A stretch of DNA of 64,000 nucleotides from Actinomyces dentalis DSM 19115. Lineage in GTDB: Bacteria; Actinomycetota; Actinomycetes; Actinomycetales; Actinomycetaceae. The position numbers were made by a program, and so were the translations under genes. This document shows, in pieces, positions 33,821 to 42,852 of this stretch. The stretch covers positions 67,280 through 131,279 of the forward strand of contig NZ_AUBL01000002.1 of assembly GCF_000429225.1 (NCBI RefSeq). The letters are read 5' to 3'. Every line of letters starts with the position of its first letter. The first letter of the stretch is position 1. Below the pieces are notes generated by a model. That model saw only the letters and a program-made list of their open reading frames with translations, had not been told where the DNA came from and did not search any database.

Positions 33821-34063
33821 ATGGCACCGGGCATCCCCACCTCCTCCGGCGCGTCGAGCGCCCCTTCCTTCCTCACTGTCGCCGAAGTCGCCGCGATGCT
33901 GCGCGTATCCAAGATGACCGTCTATCGCATGGTCCACTCCGGGGACCTGCCCGCGATGCAGGTCGGTCGCTCCTTCAGAGTGCCCGAGCGCGCCGTCAAG
34001 GAGTACCTCGCCGCGGGACTGGGTGACTGGGGCCACGAGTCCAGCGAGTCGACGGGGTCCTAG
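33821..34063 (+). CDS. Excisionase-type helix-turn-helix protein (BldC-like)
   Basis: An 80-residue DNA-binding protein. Almost the whole length is a MerR/excisionase winged helix: FLTVAEVAAMLRVSKMTVYR, then MVHSGDLPAMQVGRSFRVPE. BldC in Streptomyces has this architecture and controls development; in non-sporulating relatives the role is unclear. TATATT near 33724, about 95 bp upstream, is AT-rich and may be a promoter element. It lies just before bS22 and murB in an arrangement that is conserved in actinobacteria. Confidence 0.9.
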   Translation: MAPGIPTSSGASSAPSFLTVAEVAAMLRVSKMTVYRMVHSGDLPAMQVGRSFRVPERAVKEYLAAGLGDWGHESSESTGS

Positions 34064-34207
34064 GACCCGTTAGAATCAGCCGGTCACCTGTGCGGGGGAG
34101 GGGGCGAGCGCGCCCTCCCCCGCGCGCTCGCCCGGCGCCCGCCGGCGCGCCGTCGCCGATCCGACGGCGCCGCGAGCGCCCGCCACGCACGACCACGAGG
34201 AGTCCCC

Positions 34208-34306
34208 ATGGGATCTGTCATCAAGAAGCGGCGCAAGCGCATGGCCAAGAAGAAGCACCGCAAGCTGCTGCGCAAGACGCGCCACCAGCGCCGCAACAAG
34301 AAGTGA
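34208..34306 (+). CDS. Mini ribosomal protein bS22 (AURKAIP1/COX24 domain)
   Basis: A 32-residue, extremely basic protein: MGSVIKKRRKRMAKKKHRKL and then LRKTRHQRRNKK. This is the AURKAIP1/COX24 domain protein found on the 30S subunit of actinobacterial ribosomes as bS22. It has an ACGAGGAG ribosome site 6 bp before the ATG. Its TGA overlaps the murB GTG start (GTGA at 34303-34306), so murB is translationally coupled. Short basic genes of this kind are commonly missed in annotation. Confidence 0.92.
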   Translation: MGSVIKKRRKRMAKKKHRKLLRKTRHQRRNKK

Positions 34307-35487
34307 CCCCCGCCCGGCCGCAGTCCTGGCCGCCCGGCGTCCAGGCCCTCGCCCGCCCCCTGGGCCCGCCCGCCCCCGCGCGCCTGGCCGAGCTGACCAC
34401 CCTGCGCGTGGGCGGACCCGTCGGCTCCTACCTCGAGGCCCACGACGAGGAGGAGATCATCGGGGCCGTGCGCCGGGCCGACGACTCCGGCACCCCCCTG
34501 CTCGTCCTGGGCGGCGGCTCCAACGTGCTGGCCCACGACGACGGCTTCGCGGGCCTGGTCCTGCGCGACGCCCGCCAGAGGGTCGTCCTGGCCGCGGACA
34601 CCGACTGCGGCGGCGTCGAATTCACCGCCACCGCCGGCACCGCCTGGGACGACCTCGTGCGCGAGGCCATCGCCTCGCACTGGGGCGGCTTCGCCCCCCT
34701 GTCCGGCATCCCCGGGACCGTGGGCGCCGCCCCCGTGCAGAACATCGGCGCCTACGGCAGCGAGGCCGCCGAGCTCCTGGCCTCCGTGCGCGCCTGGGAC
34801 CGGGCCGCGCGGCGCGTGGTCCACCTGCCCCTGGCCGACCTGCGCCCGGCCTACCGCGACTCCGCCCTCAAGCGCTCCCTGACCGACCCGGGCGTCGGGG
34901 GCGGGCGGACCTGGGGGCCCACCGGCCGCTGGGTCGTCCTGTCCGTCTCCTTCCACGTGCGCCGGGCCACCCTGTCCGCCCCCATCGCCTACAACCAGCT
35001 CGCCGCCGCCCTGGGCGTCGAGCTCGGGGCCCGGGTCGACGAGCGCGCCGTGCGCGAGGCCGTCCTGGACCTGAGGCGCTCCAAGGGCATGGTGCTCGAC
35101 GCCGCCGACCACGACACCTGGTCCGCCGGCTCCTTCTTCACCAACCCCGTCCTCACCCGCGCCGCCGCCGACGCCCTGCCCGCCGACGCCCCCCGCTACC
35201 CCGTGACCGATCACGCGCGCATCGGCGACGACGGCGGGCCCGCCCCCGTCGTCGACGGCCTGGTCAAGACCTCCGCCGCCTGGCTCATCGACCACGCCGG
35301 CTTCGCCAAGGGCTACGCCCTGCCCGGATCCGCCGCCTCCCTGTCCACCAGGCACGTCCTGGCCCTGACCAACCGCGGCGGCGCCCGCGCCGCCGACATC
35401 GCCGCCCTGCGCGACGCCGTCGTGGCCGGGGTCCGCGAGCGCTACGGGATCACCCTCGTGCCCGAGCCCGTCGCCGTGGGCTGGTGA
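34303..35487 (+). CDS. murB: UDP-N-acetylmuramate dehydrogenase
   Basis: FAD- and NADPH-dependent reduction of UDP-GlcNAc-enolpyruvate to UDP-MurNAc, for peptidoglycan. The 394-residue product has the FAD-binding segment LLVLGGGSNVLAHDDGF and the signature SGIPGTVGAAPVQNIGAYG. The catalytic Ser lies in AGSFFTNPV, and YRDSALKRS carries the substrate Tyr. The C-terminal KTSAAWLIDHAGFAKGY completes domain III of type I MurB. The GTG at 34303 overlaps the bS22 stop; an upstream in-frame extension is unlikely because bS22 occupies that DNA. It converges on the adenosine deaminase gene. Confidence 0.95.
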   Translation: MTPARPQSWPPGVQALARPLGPPAPARLAELTTLRVGGPVGSYLEAHDEEEIIGAVRRADDSGTPLLVLGGGSNVLAHDDGFAGLVLRDARQRVVLAADTDCGGVEFTATAGTAWDDLVREAIASHWGGFAPLSGIPGTVGAAPVQNIGAYGSEAAELLASVRAWDRAARRVVHLPLADLRPAYRDSALKRSLTDPGVGGGRTWGPTGRWVVLSVSFHVRRATLSAPIAYNQLAAALGVELGARVDERAVREAVLDLRRSKGMVLDAADHDTWSAGSFFTNPVLTRAAADALPADAPRYPVTDHARIGDDGGPAPVVDGLVKTSAAWLIDHAGFAKGYALPGSAASLSTRHVLALTNRGGARAADIAALRDAVVAGVRERYGITLVPEPVAVGW

Positions 35488-35491
35488 GGCC

Positions 35492-35519
35492 GGCCCGGCC
35501 CGCCCGGTGAGGCCGGGCC
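35492..35519. terminator. Hairpin between convergent murB and add
   Basis: GGCCCGGCC (35492-35500) pairs with GGCCGGGCC (35511-35519), with a 10-nt loop. GC-rich without a U-tract, as is usual in this genome. Confidence 0.55.
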
Positions 35520-35523
35520 CCGC

Positions 35524-36537
35524 TCAGCCGGCCAGCCAGGCGTCGACCTGCGCCAGCCACCGGCGCTTGGAGGACGGCGAGGCCAGGGACGCCCGGATCG
35601 AGCCGCGCGCCAGGTCGGCCAGGGCGGCGTCGTCCAGGCCCAGGGAGCGGGCGATGGCGTACTGGTCGGTCAGGCGCGAGCGGAACAGGAGCGGGTCGTC
35701 GGCCCCCAGGGCGACCTGCGCCCCGTGCTCCAGGAGCAGGGCCAGGGGCACGTCGGCGGCCCGGCGGTACACGCCCAGGCTCACATTGGAGGCCGGGCAC
35801 ACCTCCAGGCTGATCCCGGCGGCCACCACCTCGTCGAGCAGCGCCGGGTCCTCGCTCGCGCGCACCCCGTGCCCCAGGCGGGTGGGCCCCAGCTCGGCCA
35901 CGACGTCGCGCACGTGCGCCGGGCCCAGCAGCTCCCCGCCGTGGGGCAGCGAGGCCAGCCCCGCCCGGCGGGCGATGCGGAAGGCCGGGCCCCACGAGCG
36001 GGTCAGGCCCGCCCGCTCGTCGTTGGACAGCCCGAAGCCGACGACGGTGCCGGGCCCCTCCCCGGCGTAGCGCGCCGCCAGGCGGGCCAGGGCGCGGGCG
36101 TCGAGCGGGTGGCGGGTGCGCGAGGCCGCCACGATCACGGCCACCTCCACCCCGGTGAGCTCCGTGGCCCGCGCGGCCGCGTCCAGGATGATCTCCAGGG
36201 CCGGGGTGATCCCGCCCACGGAGGGCGCGTAGGAGGTGGGGTCGACCTGGATCTCCAGGCGGCGCGAGCCCTCGGCGGCGTCGTCGAGGGCGGCCTCCAC
36301 GACGATGCGCCGCATCGTCCCCTCGCCTGCGACCAGGTGGCGGGCGGCGTCGTAGGCTCGCTGAAAGCGGAACCAGCCGCGGTGGTCGGCCGGGACCCGC
36401 AGCGGGTCGGCCTCGATGAGGGGCGCCGGCAGGCGGGTGCGCGAGGCCGCCGCCAGGTCCGCCAGCGTCTGCGGGCGCATCGAGCCCGTGAAGTGCAGGT
36501 GCAGGTGCGCCTTGGGCAGGGCGGACAGGTCGCGCAT
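35524..36537 (-). CDS. add: Adenosine deaminase family protein
   Basis: Zinc hydrolase deaminating adenosine (or a related purine) to inosine. The 337-residue product has the metal motif AHLHLHFTGS near residue 10 and the catalytic SLPHGGELLG with His and Glu. TRLGHGVRA and GADDPLLF (second catalytic Asp and metal Asp) follow. Length and motif order match adenosine deaminases; the family also includes aminodeoxyfutalosine deaminases, so the exact substrate is not certain. ATG at 36537 faces the divergent phosphotransferase gene, 73 bp away. The add-murB neighbourhood upstream of secE-nusG is conserved in actinobacteria. Confidence 0.92.
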   Translation of the reverse strand: MRDLSALPKAHLHLHFTGSMRPQTLADLAAASRTRLPAPLIEADPLRVPADHRGWFRFQRAYDAARHLVAGEGTMRRIVVEAALDDAAEGSRRLEIQVDPTSYAPSVGGITPALEIILDAAARATELTGVEVAVIVAASRTRHPLDARALARLAARYAGEGPGTVVGFGLSNDERAGLTRSWGPAFRIARRAGLASLPHGGELLGPAHVRDVVAELGPTRLGHGVRASEDPALLDEVVAAGISLEVCPASNVSLGVYRRAADVPLALLLEHGAQVALGADDPLLFRSRLTDQYAIARSLGLDDAALADLARGSIRASLASPSSKRRWLAQVDAWLAG

Positions 36538-36610
36538 GGCCGGATTGTTCCACGCCGCCGGCCGGCGGGCGGATGTGAATCAATCCCCGCCGGTAGGGCA
36601 GACTGTGCCC

Positions 36611-37858
36611 ATGAGCAATGCGCTGGCCCGCCGGGAGCCCGAGGAGGTCGCCCTGCTGACCGGGCCGCGCGCCGCCTCCGTCCTCGCCGCCGCACTCGCC
36701 CCCGCCGGTCAGCGGCTGGAGAGCTGGGAGGTCCACTCCGTCCACCACCGGCCCGGCGCGGGCGTGTCGGTCGGCTACACCGCCGTCGTGCTGTCCCCGG
36801 ACGGGCGGCGCCGCACCGAGTACCTGTGCGCGACGACGGCGCGGCTGTCCAACCCGCAGGCCCCGGGCCTGACCCGGGTCGCCCCCACCGGCGGCGACGG
36901 CCCGCCCGTGCACGTGTGGCGCCACCCCGCCGACCCCGAGTTGCCCGCGCTCGCGGTCGCCTGCACCCCCTCGCTGCTCTCCCGGCGCCTGGGCGCGCAG
37001 GTCAAGGCCACCATGGTCGCCTACCGGCCCACGCGCCGGGCCGTGGTGCGGGTCACCTACACGGATCAGTCCACGTCCTACGCCAAGGTCCTGCCCCCCG
37101 GGCACTCCCGCGCTTTCGCCGAGCGGCACCGGATGCTGCTGGCCGCGGGGGTGCCGGCCCCCGAGGTGCTGCGCGACGACCCGGACGGCCTGGTGCTGCT
37201 GTCCACCGGCCGCGGCGTGGCCCTGTCGGGGCTGCTGTCGCGGGGCATGGACGTGAGGCGGGCGGAGCGCGTCTTCGCCTCGCTGACTCGTCTGCTCGAC
37301 TCCCTGCCGGCCTCCGCGCTCCAGCTCGAGGCGCACCCGGCCTGGTCGGAGCGGGCCCGCCACTACGCGCACGCCGCCGCCACCGTCCTGCCCGAGCACG
37401 CCGCGCGGGCCCGCGCCGTGGCCGACGGCGTCGAGCAGCTCATGGCCTCCTCCGATCCCGGTCCGATCGTCCCGGTCCACGGCGACTTCTACGAGGCGAA
37501 CGTGCTCATGGAGGGCGAGGGCGTGGCCAGCCTGCTCGACGTCGACTCCCTGGGGCCCGGCCGGCGCGTGGACGACCTGGCCTGCCTGCTGGGGCACGTG
37601 AGCGTCCTGGACCACCTGGCCCCGGCCTCCTACCCGCATCTGCGCCCCGTGCTGGAGACGTGGACGGCCCTGGCCGAGGCGCAGGCGGATCCGGTGGCCC
37701 TGCGGGCGCGGTGCGCCGGCGTCGTGCTGTCGCTGGTGGCCGGGGCGCGGCGCGAGGACGGTGGCCCGTGGCGGCCCGACGCCGAGGGCAGGCTGGCCCG
37801 GGCCGAGTCCTGGCTGGCCGCCGGCCGGGAGATCCAGGCGCGGCGCGGGGCGCACTGA
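36611..37858 (+). CDS. Aminoglycoside phosphotransferase-like (APH) family protein
   Basis: A 415-residue kinase-like protein of unknown substrate. The C-terminal part carries the Brenner-type motif VHGDFYEANVLM with catalytic Asp and the metal-binding LLDVDSLGPGRRVDDLA, as in the APH/choline-kinase superfamily. The N-terminal lobe is an atypical beta domain (SVGYTAVVLSPDGRRRTEYL) with a phosphate-loop-like GHSRAFAERHRM region. ATG at 36611 is taken since the longer frame runs into the divergent add gene. No resistance function should be assumed; many such proteins phosphorylate small metabolites or sugars. Confidence 0.82.
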   Translation: MSNALARREPEEVALLTGPRAASVLAAALAPAGQRLESWEVHSVHHRPGAGVSVGYTAVVLSPDGRRRTEYLCATTARLSNPQAPGLTRVAPTGGDGPPVHVWRHPADPELPALAVACTPSLLSRRLGAQVKATMVAYRPTRRAVVRVTYTDQSTSYAKVLPPGHSRAFAERHRMLLAAGVPAPEVLRDDPDGLVLLSTGRGVALSGLLSRGMDVRRAERVFASLTRLLDSLPASALQLEAHPAWSERARHYAHAAATVLPEHAARARAVADGVEQLMASSDPGPIVPVHGDFYEANVLMEGEGVASLLDVDSLGPGRRVDDLACLLGHVSVLDHLAPASYPHLRPVLETWTALAEAQADPVALRARCAGVVLSLVAGARREDGGPWRPDAEGRLARAESWLAAGREIQARRGAH

Positions 37859-37905
37859 GGCGGCGGCGCGCCGCGCGGCGCGGCGGGCGCCCCGGCCCCG
37901 CCGTC

Positions 37906-37940
37906 GTGCATGACAATGCACGCCGCGTCATATACGTGAC
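37906..37940. promoter_or_regulatory. Two palindromes upstream of the symporter gene
   Basis: GTGCAT-GACA-ATGCAC (37906-37921) and GTCA-TATACG-TGAC (37927-37940) lie side by side, 60-94 bp before the symporter start, within the only AT-rich stretch of this gap. They are plausible regulator sites or part of the promoter. Confidence 0.4.
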
Positions 37941-37999
37941 ATATTCCCCTGCCATTCTGCTGCGGCACCCGTCCGGTCCCCGACACGGAAGGCAGACCG

Positions 38000-39496
38000 A
38001 TGCTCCCACCGCTCCCCGGCGCCGCGCCGTCGCCCGCCCTGTCCGCCCCGCCCGCCCGGGGGCTGTCCGAGGTGCTCACGGGCATAGACGCATTCCTGTG
38101 GGGCCCCTGGCTGCTCATACCCCTCCTGCTGGGGACCGGCGTCGTCCTCACGGTGCGCCTGCGGGGCCTGCAGCTGCGCATGCTCGGCCCGGCCCTGCGC
38201 TTCGCCCTCCTCCAGCGCGAGGGCGGTGGCGAGGCCGCCGGCGCCGAGGGCGACATCTCGCACTACCAGGCGCTGACCACCGCCCTGGCGGCCACCGTCG
38301 GCGTGGGCAATATCGTCGGCGTGGCCACCGCCATCCACCTGGGCGGGCCGGGGGCGCTGCTGTGGATGTGGGTCACCGCCGTCTTCGGCATGGCCTCGAA
38401 GTACTCCGAGGCCTTCCTCGCCGTGCGCTTCCGCACCACCGACGCCCGCGGCCAGCAGTCCGGCGGCCCCCAGTACTACCTCCAGCGGGCCGTCGGGGGC
38501 GCGGGCGGGCGGGCGCTGTCCGTCTTCTTCGCCTGCGCGGCCGTCCTGGCCTCCTTCGGCATCGGCTCGATGACCCAGTCCAACGCCGTGGCGGCCCAGC
38601 TGCGGGCCTCCTTCGGCTGGGATCCGGTGATCGTGGGCATTGTGCTGGCAGTGGCCGTCGGCTCGGTGCTCCTGGGCGGGATCGAGGCGATCGGCCGGGT
38701 GACGGCCGGCTTCGTGCCCATGATGATCGTCTTCTACGTGGGCGGCTGCCTGTACATCCTGGCCGTCAACATCACCTCCGTCCCCCACGCCCTGGGCATG
38801 GTCCTCGCCGGGGCCTTCACCGGACGGGGCGCCGTCGGGGGCTTCGCCGGCTCGACGTTCCTCATGGCGCTCCAGTACGGGGTGGCGCGCGGCATCTTCT
38901 CCAACGAGTCGGGCATGGGCTCGGCGGCCATCGCCGCCGCGGCCGCCAAGACGCACCACCCCGCCCGCCAGGGCCTGGTCTCCATGACCCAGACCTTCAT
39001 CGACACCATCATCGTGGTCACCTGCACCGGCCTGGTCATCCTGTCCACGGGCACCTGGGCGGAGGGCGACGACCCCGCGACCATGACCGGGCAGGCCTTC
39101 ACGCACGGCCTGCCGGGCCAGTGGGGCCACTACATCGTCTCGGTCGCCATCGTCTTCCTGGCCTCGTCCACCATCCTGGGCTGGGCCTACTACGGGGAGC
39201 GCTGCGTGGAGCGGCTCGTGGGGGTGCACGGGGTCCTGCCCTACCGGCTGCTGTTCACGGTCGTCGTCTTCATCGGCACGGTCACCGAGCTCAAGGACGT
39301 GTGGACCTTCGCCGACATCGCCAACGGCCTCATGGCCGTCCCCAACCTCATCGGCATGCTCGCGCTCTCCGGCCTCATCGCCCGCGAGACCGGGGACTAC
39401 CTGGCCCAGGACCCCCGCCTGCGCCGCCGCGGGGACTCCTTCTCCTCCGTGCCGCAGGAGGAGGAGCCGCAGGAGGGGCGCGACGCCGCCCGGTGA
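38000..39496 (+). CDS. Sodium:alanine symporter (AGCS family)
   Basis: Sodium-coupled uptake of alanine or glycine across the membrane. The 498-residue protein has about eleven helices. Family features include ATVGVGNIVGVATAIHLGGP near residue 100, MWVTAVFGMASKYSEAFLAV with the substrate-site region, GIFSNESGMGSAAIAAAAAK, and GWAYYGERCVERL near the end. ATG at 38000 follows GGAAGGCAG. The C-terminal tail is charged and cytoplasmic (RRRGDSFSSVPQEEEPQEGR). A strong bidirectional terminator separates it from the convergent aminotransferase gene. Confidence 0.94.
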   Translation: MLPPLPGAAPSPALSAPPARGLSEVLTGIDAFLWGPWLLIPLLLGTGVVLTVRLRGLQLRMLGPALRFALLQREGGGEAAGAEGDISHYQALTTALAATVGVGNIVGVATAIHLGGPGALLWMWVTAVFGMASKYSEAFLAVRFRTTDARGQQSGGPQYYLQRAVGGAGGRALSVFFACAAVLASFGIGSMTQSNAVAAQLRASFGWDPVIVGIVLAVAVGSVLLGGIEAIGRVTAGFVPMMIVFYVGGCLYILAVNITSVPHALGMVLAGAFTGRGAVGGFAGSTFLMALQYGVARGIFSNESGMGSAAIAAAAAKTHHPARQGLVSMTQTFIDTIIVVTCTGLVILSTGTWAEGDDPATMTGQAFTHGLPGQWGHYIVSVAIVFLASSTILGWAYYGERCVERLVGVHGVLPYRLLFTVVVFIGTVTELKDVWTFADIANGLMAVPNLIGMLALSGLIARETGDYLAQDPRLRRRGDSFSSVPQEEEPQEGRDAAR

Positions 39497-39497
39497 G

Positions 39498-39533
39498 GGC
39501 GCCCCGCCCCCGGACCCTCGGGGGCGGGGCGCC
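39498..39533. terminator. Bidirectional terminator between symporter and aminotransferase
   Basis: GGCGCCCCGCCCCC (39498-39511) and GGGGGCGGGGCGCC (39520-39533) are perfect 14-bp inverted repeats with an 8-nt loop, lying exactly between two convergent stop codons. Confidence 0.85.
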
Positions 39534-39536
39534 GGC

Positions 39537-40760
39537 TCACTCGACCTCGGCGAGCAGGGCGGCCATGCGCCCCACGCCCTCGGCGATGGCCTCGTCGCCG
39601 GTGGCGTAGGACAGGCGGATGAAGCCGGAGCGGCCGAAGGCCTCCCCGGGGACGACGGCGACCTCGGCGTGCTCCAGGACGAGCCCGGCCAGGGCGGCGG
39701 AGGAGTCGATGAGGGAGCCGCGCAGGGTGCGCCCGATGAGCGCCTCGACGCTGGGGTAGGCGTAGAAGGCGCCCCGGGGGACCGGGACCGTCAGGCCCCC
39801 GATGCCCGAGAGCAGGTCCACCATGGTCCGGCGGCGCCGGTCGAAGGCGTCGCGCATGGCGGTCACGGCGGACAGGTCCCCGCTCACGGCCGCCAGCGCC
39901 GCCCGCTGGCAGACGTTGGCCACGTTGGAGGTCAGGTGCGACTGGAGGTTGGTGACGGCCCGCACGACGTCGGAGGGGCCGATCATCCAGCCCACGCGCC
40001 AGCCGGTCATGGCGTAGGTCTTGGCCACGCCGTTGAGCACGACGGTCTGGTCCGCCAGCTCGGGGACCAGGGCGACGATGTGGGCGCTCTCGGCGCCGTC
40101 GTAGAGCAGGTGCTCGTAGATCTCGTCGGTGATGACCCAGACGCCGTGCTCCAGGGCCCACCGGCCGATGGCGGTCAGCTCGGCGGGGGTGTGGACCGCG
40201 CCGGTGGGGTTGGAGGGCGAGCACACGAGCAGGGCCTTGGTGCGCGGCGTGCGGGCGGCCTCGAGCTGGTCGACCGTGACCTTGTAGTCCTGGTCGGCGC
40301 CCGCGAAGACCTCGACGGCCCTGCCGCCGGCCAGGGCGATGACCTCGGGGTAGGTGGTCCAGTAGGGGGTGGGCAGGATGACCTCGTCGCCGGGGTCGAC
40401 CAGGGCGGCGAAGGCCTGGAAGACGGCCTGCTTGCCGCCGTTGGTGACGACGACGTCGTCGGGGGAGACCTCGTAGCCCGAGTCGCGCAGCGTCTTGGCG
40501 GCGATGGCCTCGCGCAGGGCCGGCAGGCCCTTGGCGGGGGAGTACTTGTGGTTGACGGGGTCCTTCGCGGCGGCGACGGCGGCGGCGACGATGTAGTCGG
40601 GGGTCGCGAAGTCGGGCTCGCCGGCGCCGAAGCCGATGACGGGGCGGCCGGCGGCCTTGAGGGCCTTGGCCTTGGCGTCCACGGCGAGGGTGGCGGAGGG
40701 GGCGATGGCGGCGAGGCGGGCGGAGACCCGGCGCCCTGGTGCGGTGCTGACTGTGCTCAC
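39537..40760 (-). CDS. aspC: Aspartate aminotransferase-type PLP enzyme
   Basis: Class I pyridoxal-phosphate aminotransferase, probably interconverting aspartate and oxaloacetate with 2-oxoglutarate. The 407-residue product has [14 protein letters not shown] at the N-terminus and [32 protein letters not shown] contains the conserved Asn, [14 protein letters not shown] the PLP Asp and Tyr, and [17 protein letters not shown] the Schiff-base Lys. The C-terminus has GFIRLSYA with the carboxylate-binding Arg. It matches the actinobacterial aminotransferase gene that neighbours secE-nusG. ATG at 40760; TCAC-rich DNA upstream gives no clear promoter. Confidence 0.94.
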   Translation of the reverse strand: MSTVSTAPGRRVSARLAAIAPSATLAVDAKAKALKAAGRPVIGFGAGEPDFATPDYIVAAAVAAAKDPVNHKYSPAKGLPALREAIAAKTLRDSGYEVSPDDVVVTNGGKQAVFQAFAALVDPGDEVILPTPYWTTYPEVIALAGGRAVEVFAGADQDYKVTVDQLEAARTPRTKALLVCSPSNPTGAVHTPAELTAIGRWALEHGVWVITDEIYEHLLYDGAESAHIVALVPELADQTVVLNGVAKTYAMTGWRVGWMIGPSDVVRAVTNLQSHLTSNVANVCQRAALAAVSGDLSAVTAMRDAFDRRRRTMVDLLSGIGGLTVPVPRGAFYAYPSVEALIGRTLRGSLIDSSAALAGLVLEHAEVAVVPGEAFGRSGFIRLSYATGDEAIAEGVGRMAALLAEVE

Positions 40761-40940
40761 GGGCCAATGGTCACACGCGCCGCCGTCACGCGCCGGTTAC
40801 ACGGGGGCCGGGGCCCGCCGGGGCCGGGGGCGGGCGGCGCGCAGCGGGGCGCGGGGACGGCGCCGTCGGCCACGTGTCGCAGCCCACGGGCGGCGGTGTG
40901 GGCAATCGGCCGGGGGTGTGGCAGGATGGGTCATCGCCGA

Positions 40941-41013
40941 AGGGCAGTGGCGCAATTGGTAGCGCACCGGTCTCCAAAACCGGCGGTTGTGGGTTCGAGT
41001 CCCGCCTGCCCTG
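40941..41013 (+). tRNA. trnW: tRNA-Trp (CCA anticodon)
   Basis: A 73-nt cloverleaf: acceptor AGGGCAG pairs with CTGCCCT, the D arm GCGC/GCGC encloses AATTGGTA, the anticodon arm CCGGT/ACCGG has loop CTCCAAA with anticodon CCA (40974-40976), and the T arm contains GTGGGTTCGAGTCCCGC. The discriminator base is G and no 3' CCA is encoded. It is 94 bp upstream of secE, as in many actinobacteria. Confidence 0.97.
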
Positions 41014-41107
41014 CTGAGAACGGCGGATCTGTCGGGGGATCCCGTCGGTCCCGTCCTCATCGCCCGCCCGGGCGCTGACCGAGTCGTCGAATCCGAGGAT
41101 CCTGAGC

Positions 41108-41347
41108 ATGAGCCGAGGCGCAACCGCCGCCAAGAAGAGGACGCGGACCGCGAAGCGCAATGTCTTCGCGCGCATCGCCCTGTTCTTCCGCCAGGTCGTC
41201 GACGAGCTCCGCAAGGTCGTGTGGCCGACCACCGGCGAGCTGTGGACCTACTTCTCGGTCGTCGTCGTCTTCATCGTCGCGATCATGGCCTTCACCGGGA
41301 TCCTCGACACCGTCTTCGACCGCATCGTGATGTGGGTCTTCGCCTGA
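41108..41347 (+). CDS. secE: Preprotein translocase subunit SecE
   Basis: A 79-residue integral membrane subunit that clamps SecY in the Sec translocon. A basic N-terminus ([17 protein letters not shown]) leads to the conserved amphipathic segment [21 protein letters not shown] single helix follows, [23 protein letters not shown] at 41108 comes after GATCCTGAGC. It is followed by nusG after 61 bp, in the universal secE-nusG order. Confidence 0.95.
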   Translation: MSRGATAAKKRTRTAKRNVFARIALFFRQVVDELRKVVWPTTGELWTYFSVVVVFIVAIMAFTGILDTVFDRIVMWVFA

Positions 41348-41408
41348 GCGGCGCCGACCTCCCGCGCCCGTCAGGCCGACCCCTGAATCCATACGAAAGC
41401 AGGTAACC

Positions 41409-42131
41409 GTGTCCGAGGAGATGCCCCGCGAGGAGGCCCAGGCCCAGGCCGGCGAGGCCGCCGACGAGACCGCCCAGGAGGTCGACCCCGTCGAGGAGTT
41501 CCGCCAGAAGATGTCCTCGCTGCCCGGCCAGTGGTACGTCCTGCACAGCTACTCCGGCTACGAGCGCCGCGTCGCCGCGGACATCATGGCCCGCGCCGAG
41601 AACTTCGAGCTCGAGGACTACGTCTTCGACGCCGTCGTGCCCATGGAGACCGTCATCGAGGTCAAGAGCGCGGGCCGGAAGAAGGAGGTCTCGCGGGTGC
41701 GCCTGCCGGGCTACGTGTTCGTGCGCATGGACCTGGACGACCCGGAGACCTCCGACCGCGTGTGGCGCACCATCAAGGACACCCCCGCCGTCACCGGCTT
41801 CGTCGGCGACCGCTACAACCCGGTGCCGCTGACCTTCGAGGAGGCCGTCTCCCAGCTCGGCCCCACCCCCGAGGAGGTCGCCGCCAGGAGGGCCGCCGCC
41901 CACGCCGCCCCCGAGCGGGGCGAGCGCACCCGGGTCGCCGCCGACGGCCAGGTCTACGAGATCGCCTTCGAGGTCGGCGAGTCCGTCATCGTCACCGACG
42001 GGCCCTTCGAGTCGCTGCCCGCCACCATCTCCGAGATCCACCCCGAGACCCAGAAGCTCCAGGTGCTCATCTCCCTGTTCGGCCGCGACACCCCGGCCGA
42101 GCTCGCCTTCACCCAGGTCGCCAAGATCTGA
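41409..42131 (+). CDS. nusG: Transcription termination/antitermination factor NusG
   Basis: Binds RNA polymerase beta' clamp and links transcription to translation or Rho. The 240-residue protein starts with an acidic extension (about 40 residues), usual in actinobacteria. The NGN domain follows, with [18 protein letters not shown] and [11 protein letters not shown]. The C-terminal KOW domain contains [20 protein letters not shown] and ends [11 protein letters not shown] at 41409 has AGCAGGTAACC upstream. The S-rich extension is likely disordered. Confidence 0.96.
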   Translation: MSEEMPREEAQAQAGEAADETAQEVDPVEEFRQKMSSLPGQWYVLHSYSGYERRVAADIMARAENFELEDYVFDAVVPMETVIEVKSAGRKKEVSRVRLPGYVFVRMDLDDPETSDRVWRTIKDTPAVTGFVGDRYNPVPLTFEEAVSQLGPTPEEVAARRAAAHAAPERGERTRVAADGQVYEIAFEVGESVIVTDGPFESLPATISEIHPETQKLQVLISLFGRDTPAELAFTQVAKI

Positions 42132-42326
42132 CGGCCCGCGGGCGGGGCGTGGCCGCGGCGGGGCGTCGCGTCTCACAGCCCCGACCCCTGTGACGCCGCG
42201 CACCGCGCCCCGCGCCCGGGCCCGGCCCGGGCTAGGATGACCACTCGTGCGCGCGCGCCTCTCAACGCCGCGCCCACCGCTGCGCGGCAGGCGCGCAGCT
42301 CTTCTCCGGACAAGAAGGACCACCAC

Positions 42327-42758
42327 ATGGCTCCCAAGAAGAAGGTCGCCGGGCTCATCAAGCTCCAGATCCAGGCCGGCGCCGCCAACCCCGCCCCGCC
42401 GATCGGCCCGGCGCTCGGTCAGCACGGCGTCAACATCATGGAGTTCTGCAAGGCGTACAACGCCGCGACCGAGTCGCAGCGCGGCAACGTCATCCCCGTG
42501 GAGATCACCGTCTACGAGGACCGCTCCTTCACCTTCGTCACCAAGACCCCGCCGGCCGCCGAGCTCATCAAGAAGGCCGCGGGCGTGGCCAAGGGCTCCG
42601 CGGCCCCGCACACCGACAAGGTCGGCTCGCTGAGCCGGGAGCAGATCCGCGAGATCGCCCAGACCAAGATGGCCGACCTCAACGCCAACGACATCGAGGC
42701 CGCCGCCAGGATCATCGCCGGCACCGCCCGCTCCATGGGCATTGACGTCGAGGCCTGA
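42327..42758 (+). CDS. rplK: Ribosomal protein uL11
   Basis: A 143-residue protein at the GTPase-associated centre of the 50S subunit. Typical features are the Pro-rich N-terminal [20 protein letters not shown] and the C-terminal rRNA-binding domain ([20 protein letters not shown]). ATG at 42327 follows AAGAAGGACC; the longer open frame begins in the upstream leader. It is 94 bp before rplA and probably co-transcribed with it. Confidence 0.97.
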   Translation: MAPKKKVAGLIKLQIQAGAANPAPPIGPALGQHGVNIMEFCKAYNAATESQRGNVIPVEITVYEDRSFTFVTKTPPAAELIKKAAGVAKGSAAPHTDKVGSLSREQIREIAQTKMADLNANDIEAAARIIAGTARSMGIDVEA

Positions 42759-42852
42759 GCCCCGCCCCGCCGACCGACCACTTCACACATCTTCACACAC
42801 CCCGTGGAAGGGCCTCGCGCGGCCCGTTCACCACGACTGCAAGGAGAAGCAG

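Noticed and set aside
36611-37858. Aminoglycoside resistance gene
   Set aside because: Only general APH-superfamily motifs are seen, in conserved core-genome surroundings; no evidence for drug substrate.
35725-39609. A 1294-codon plus-strand frame across add, the phosphotransferase and the symporter
   Set aside because: It runs antisense to one gene and out of frame with two others, all with clear family motifs.
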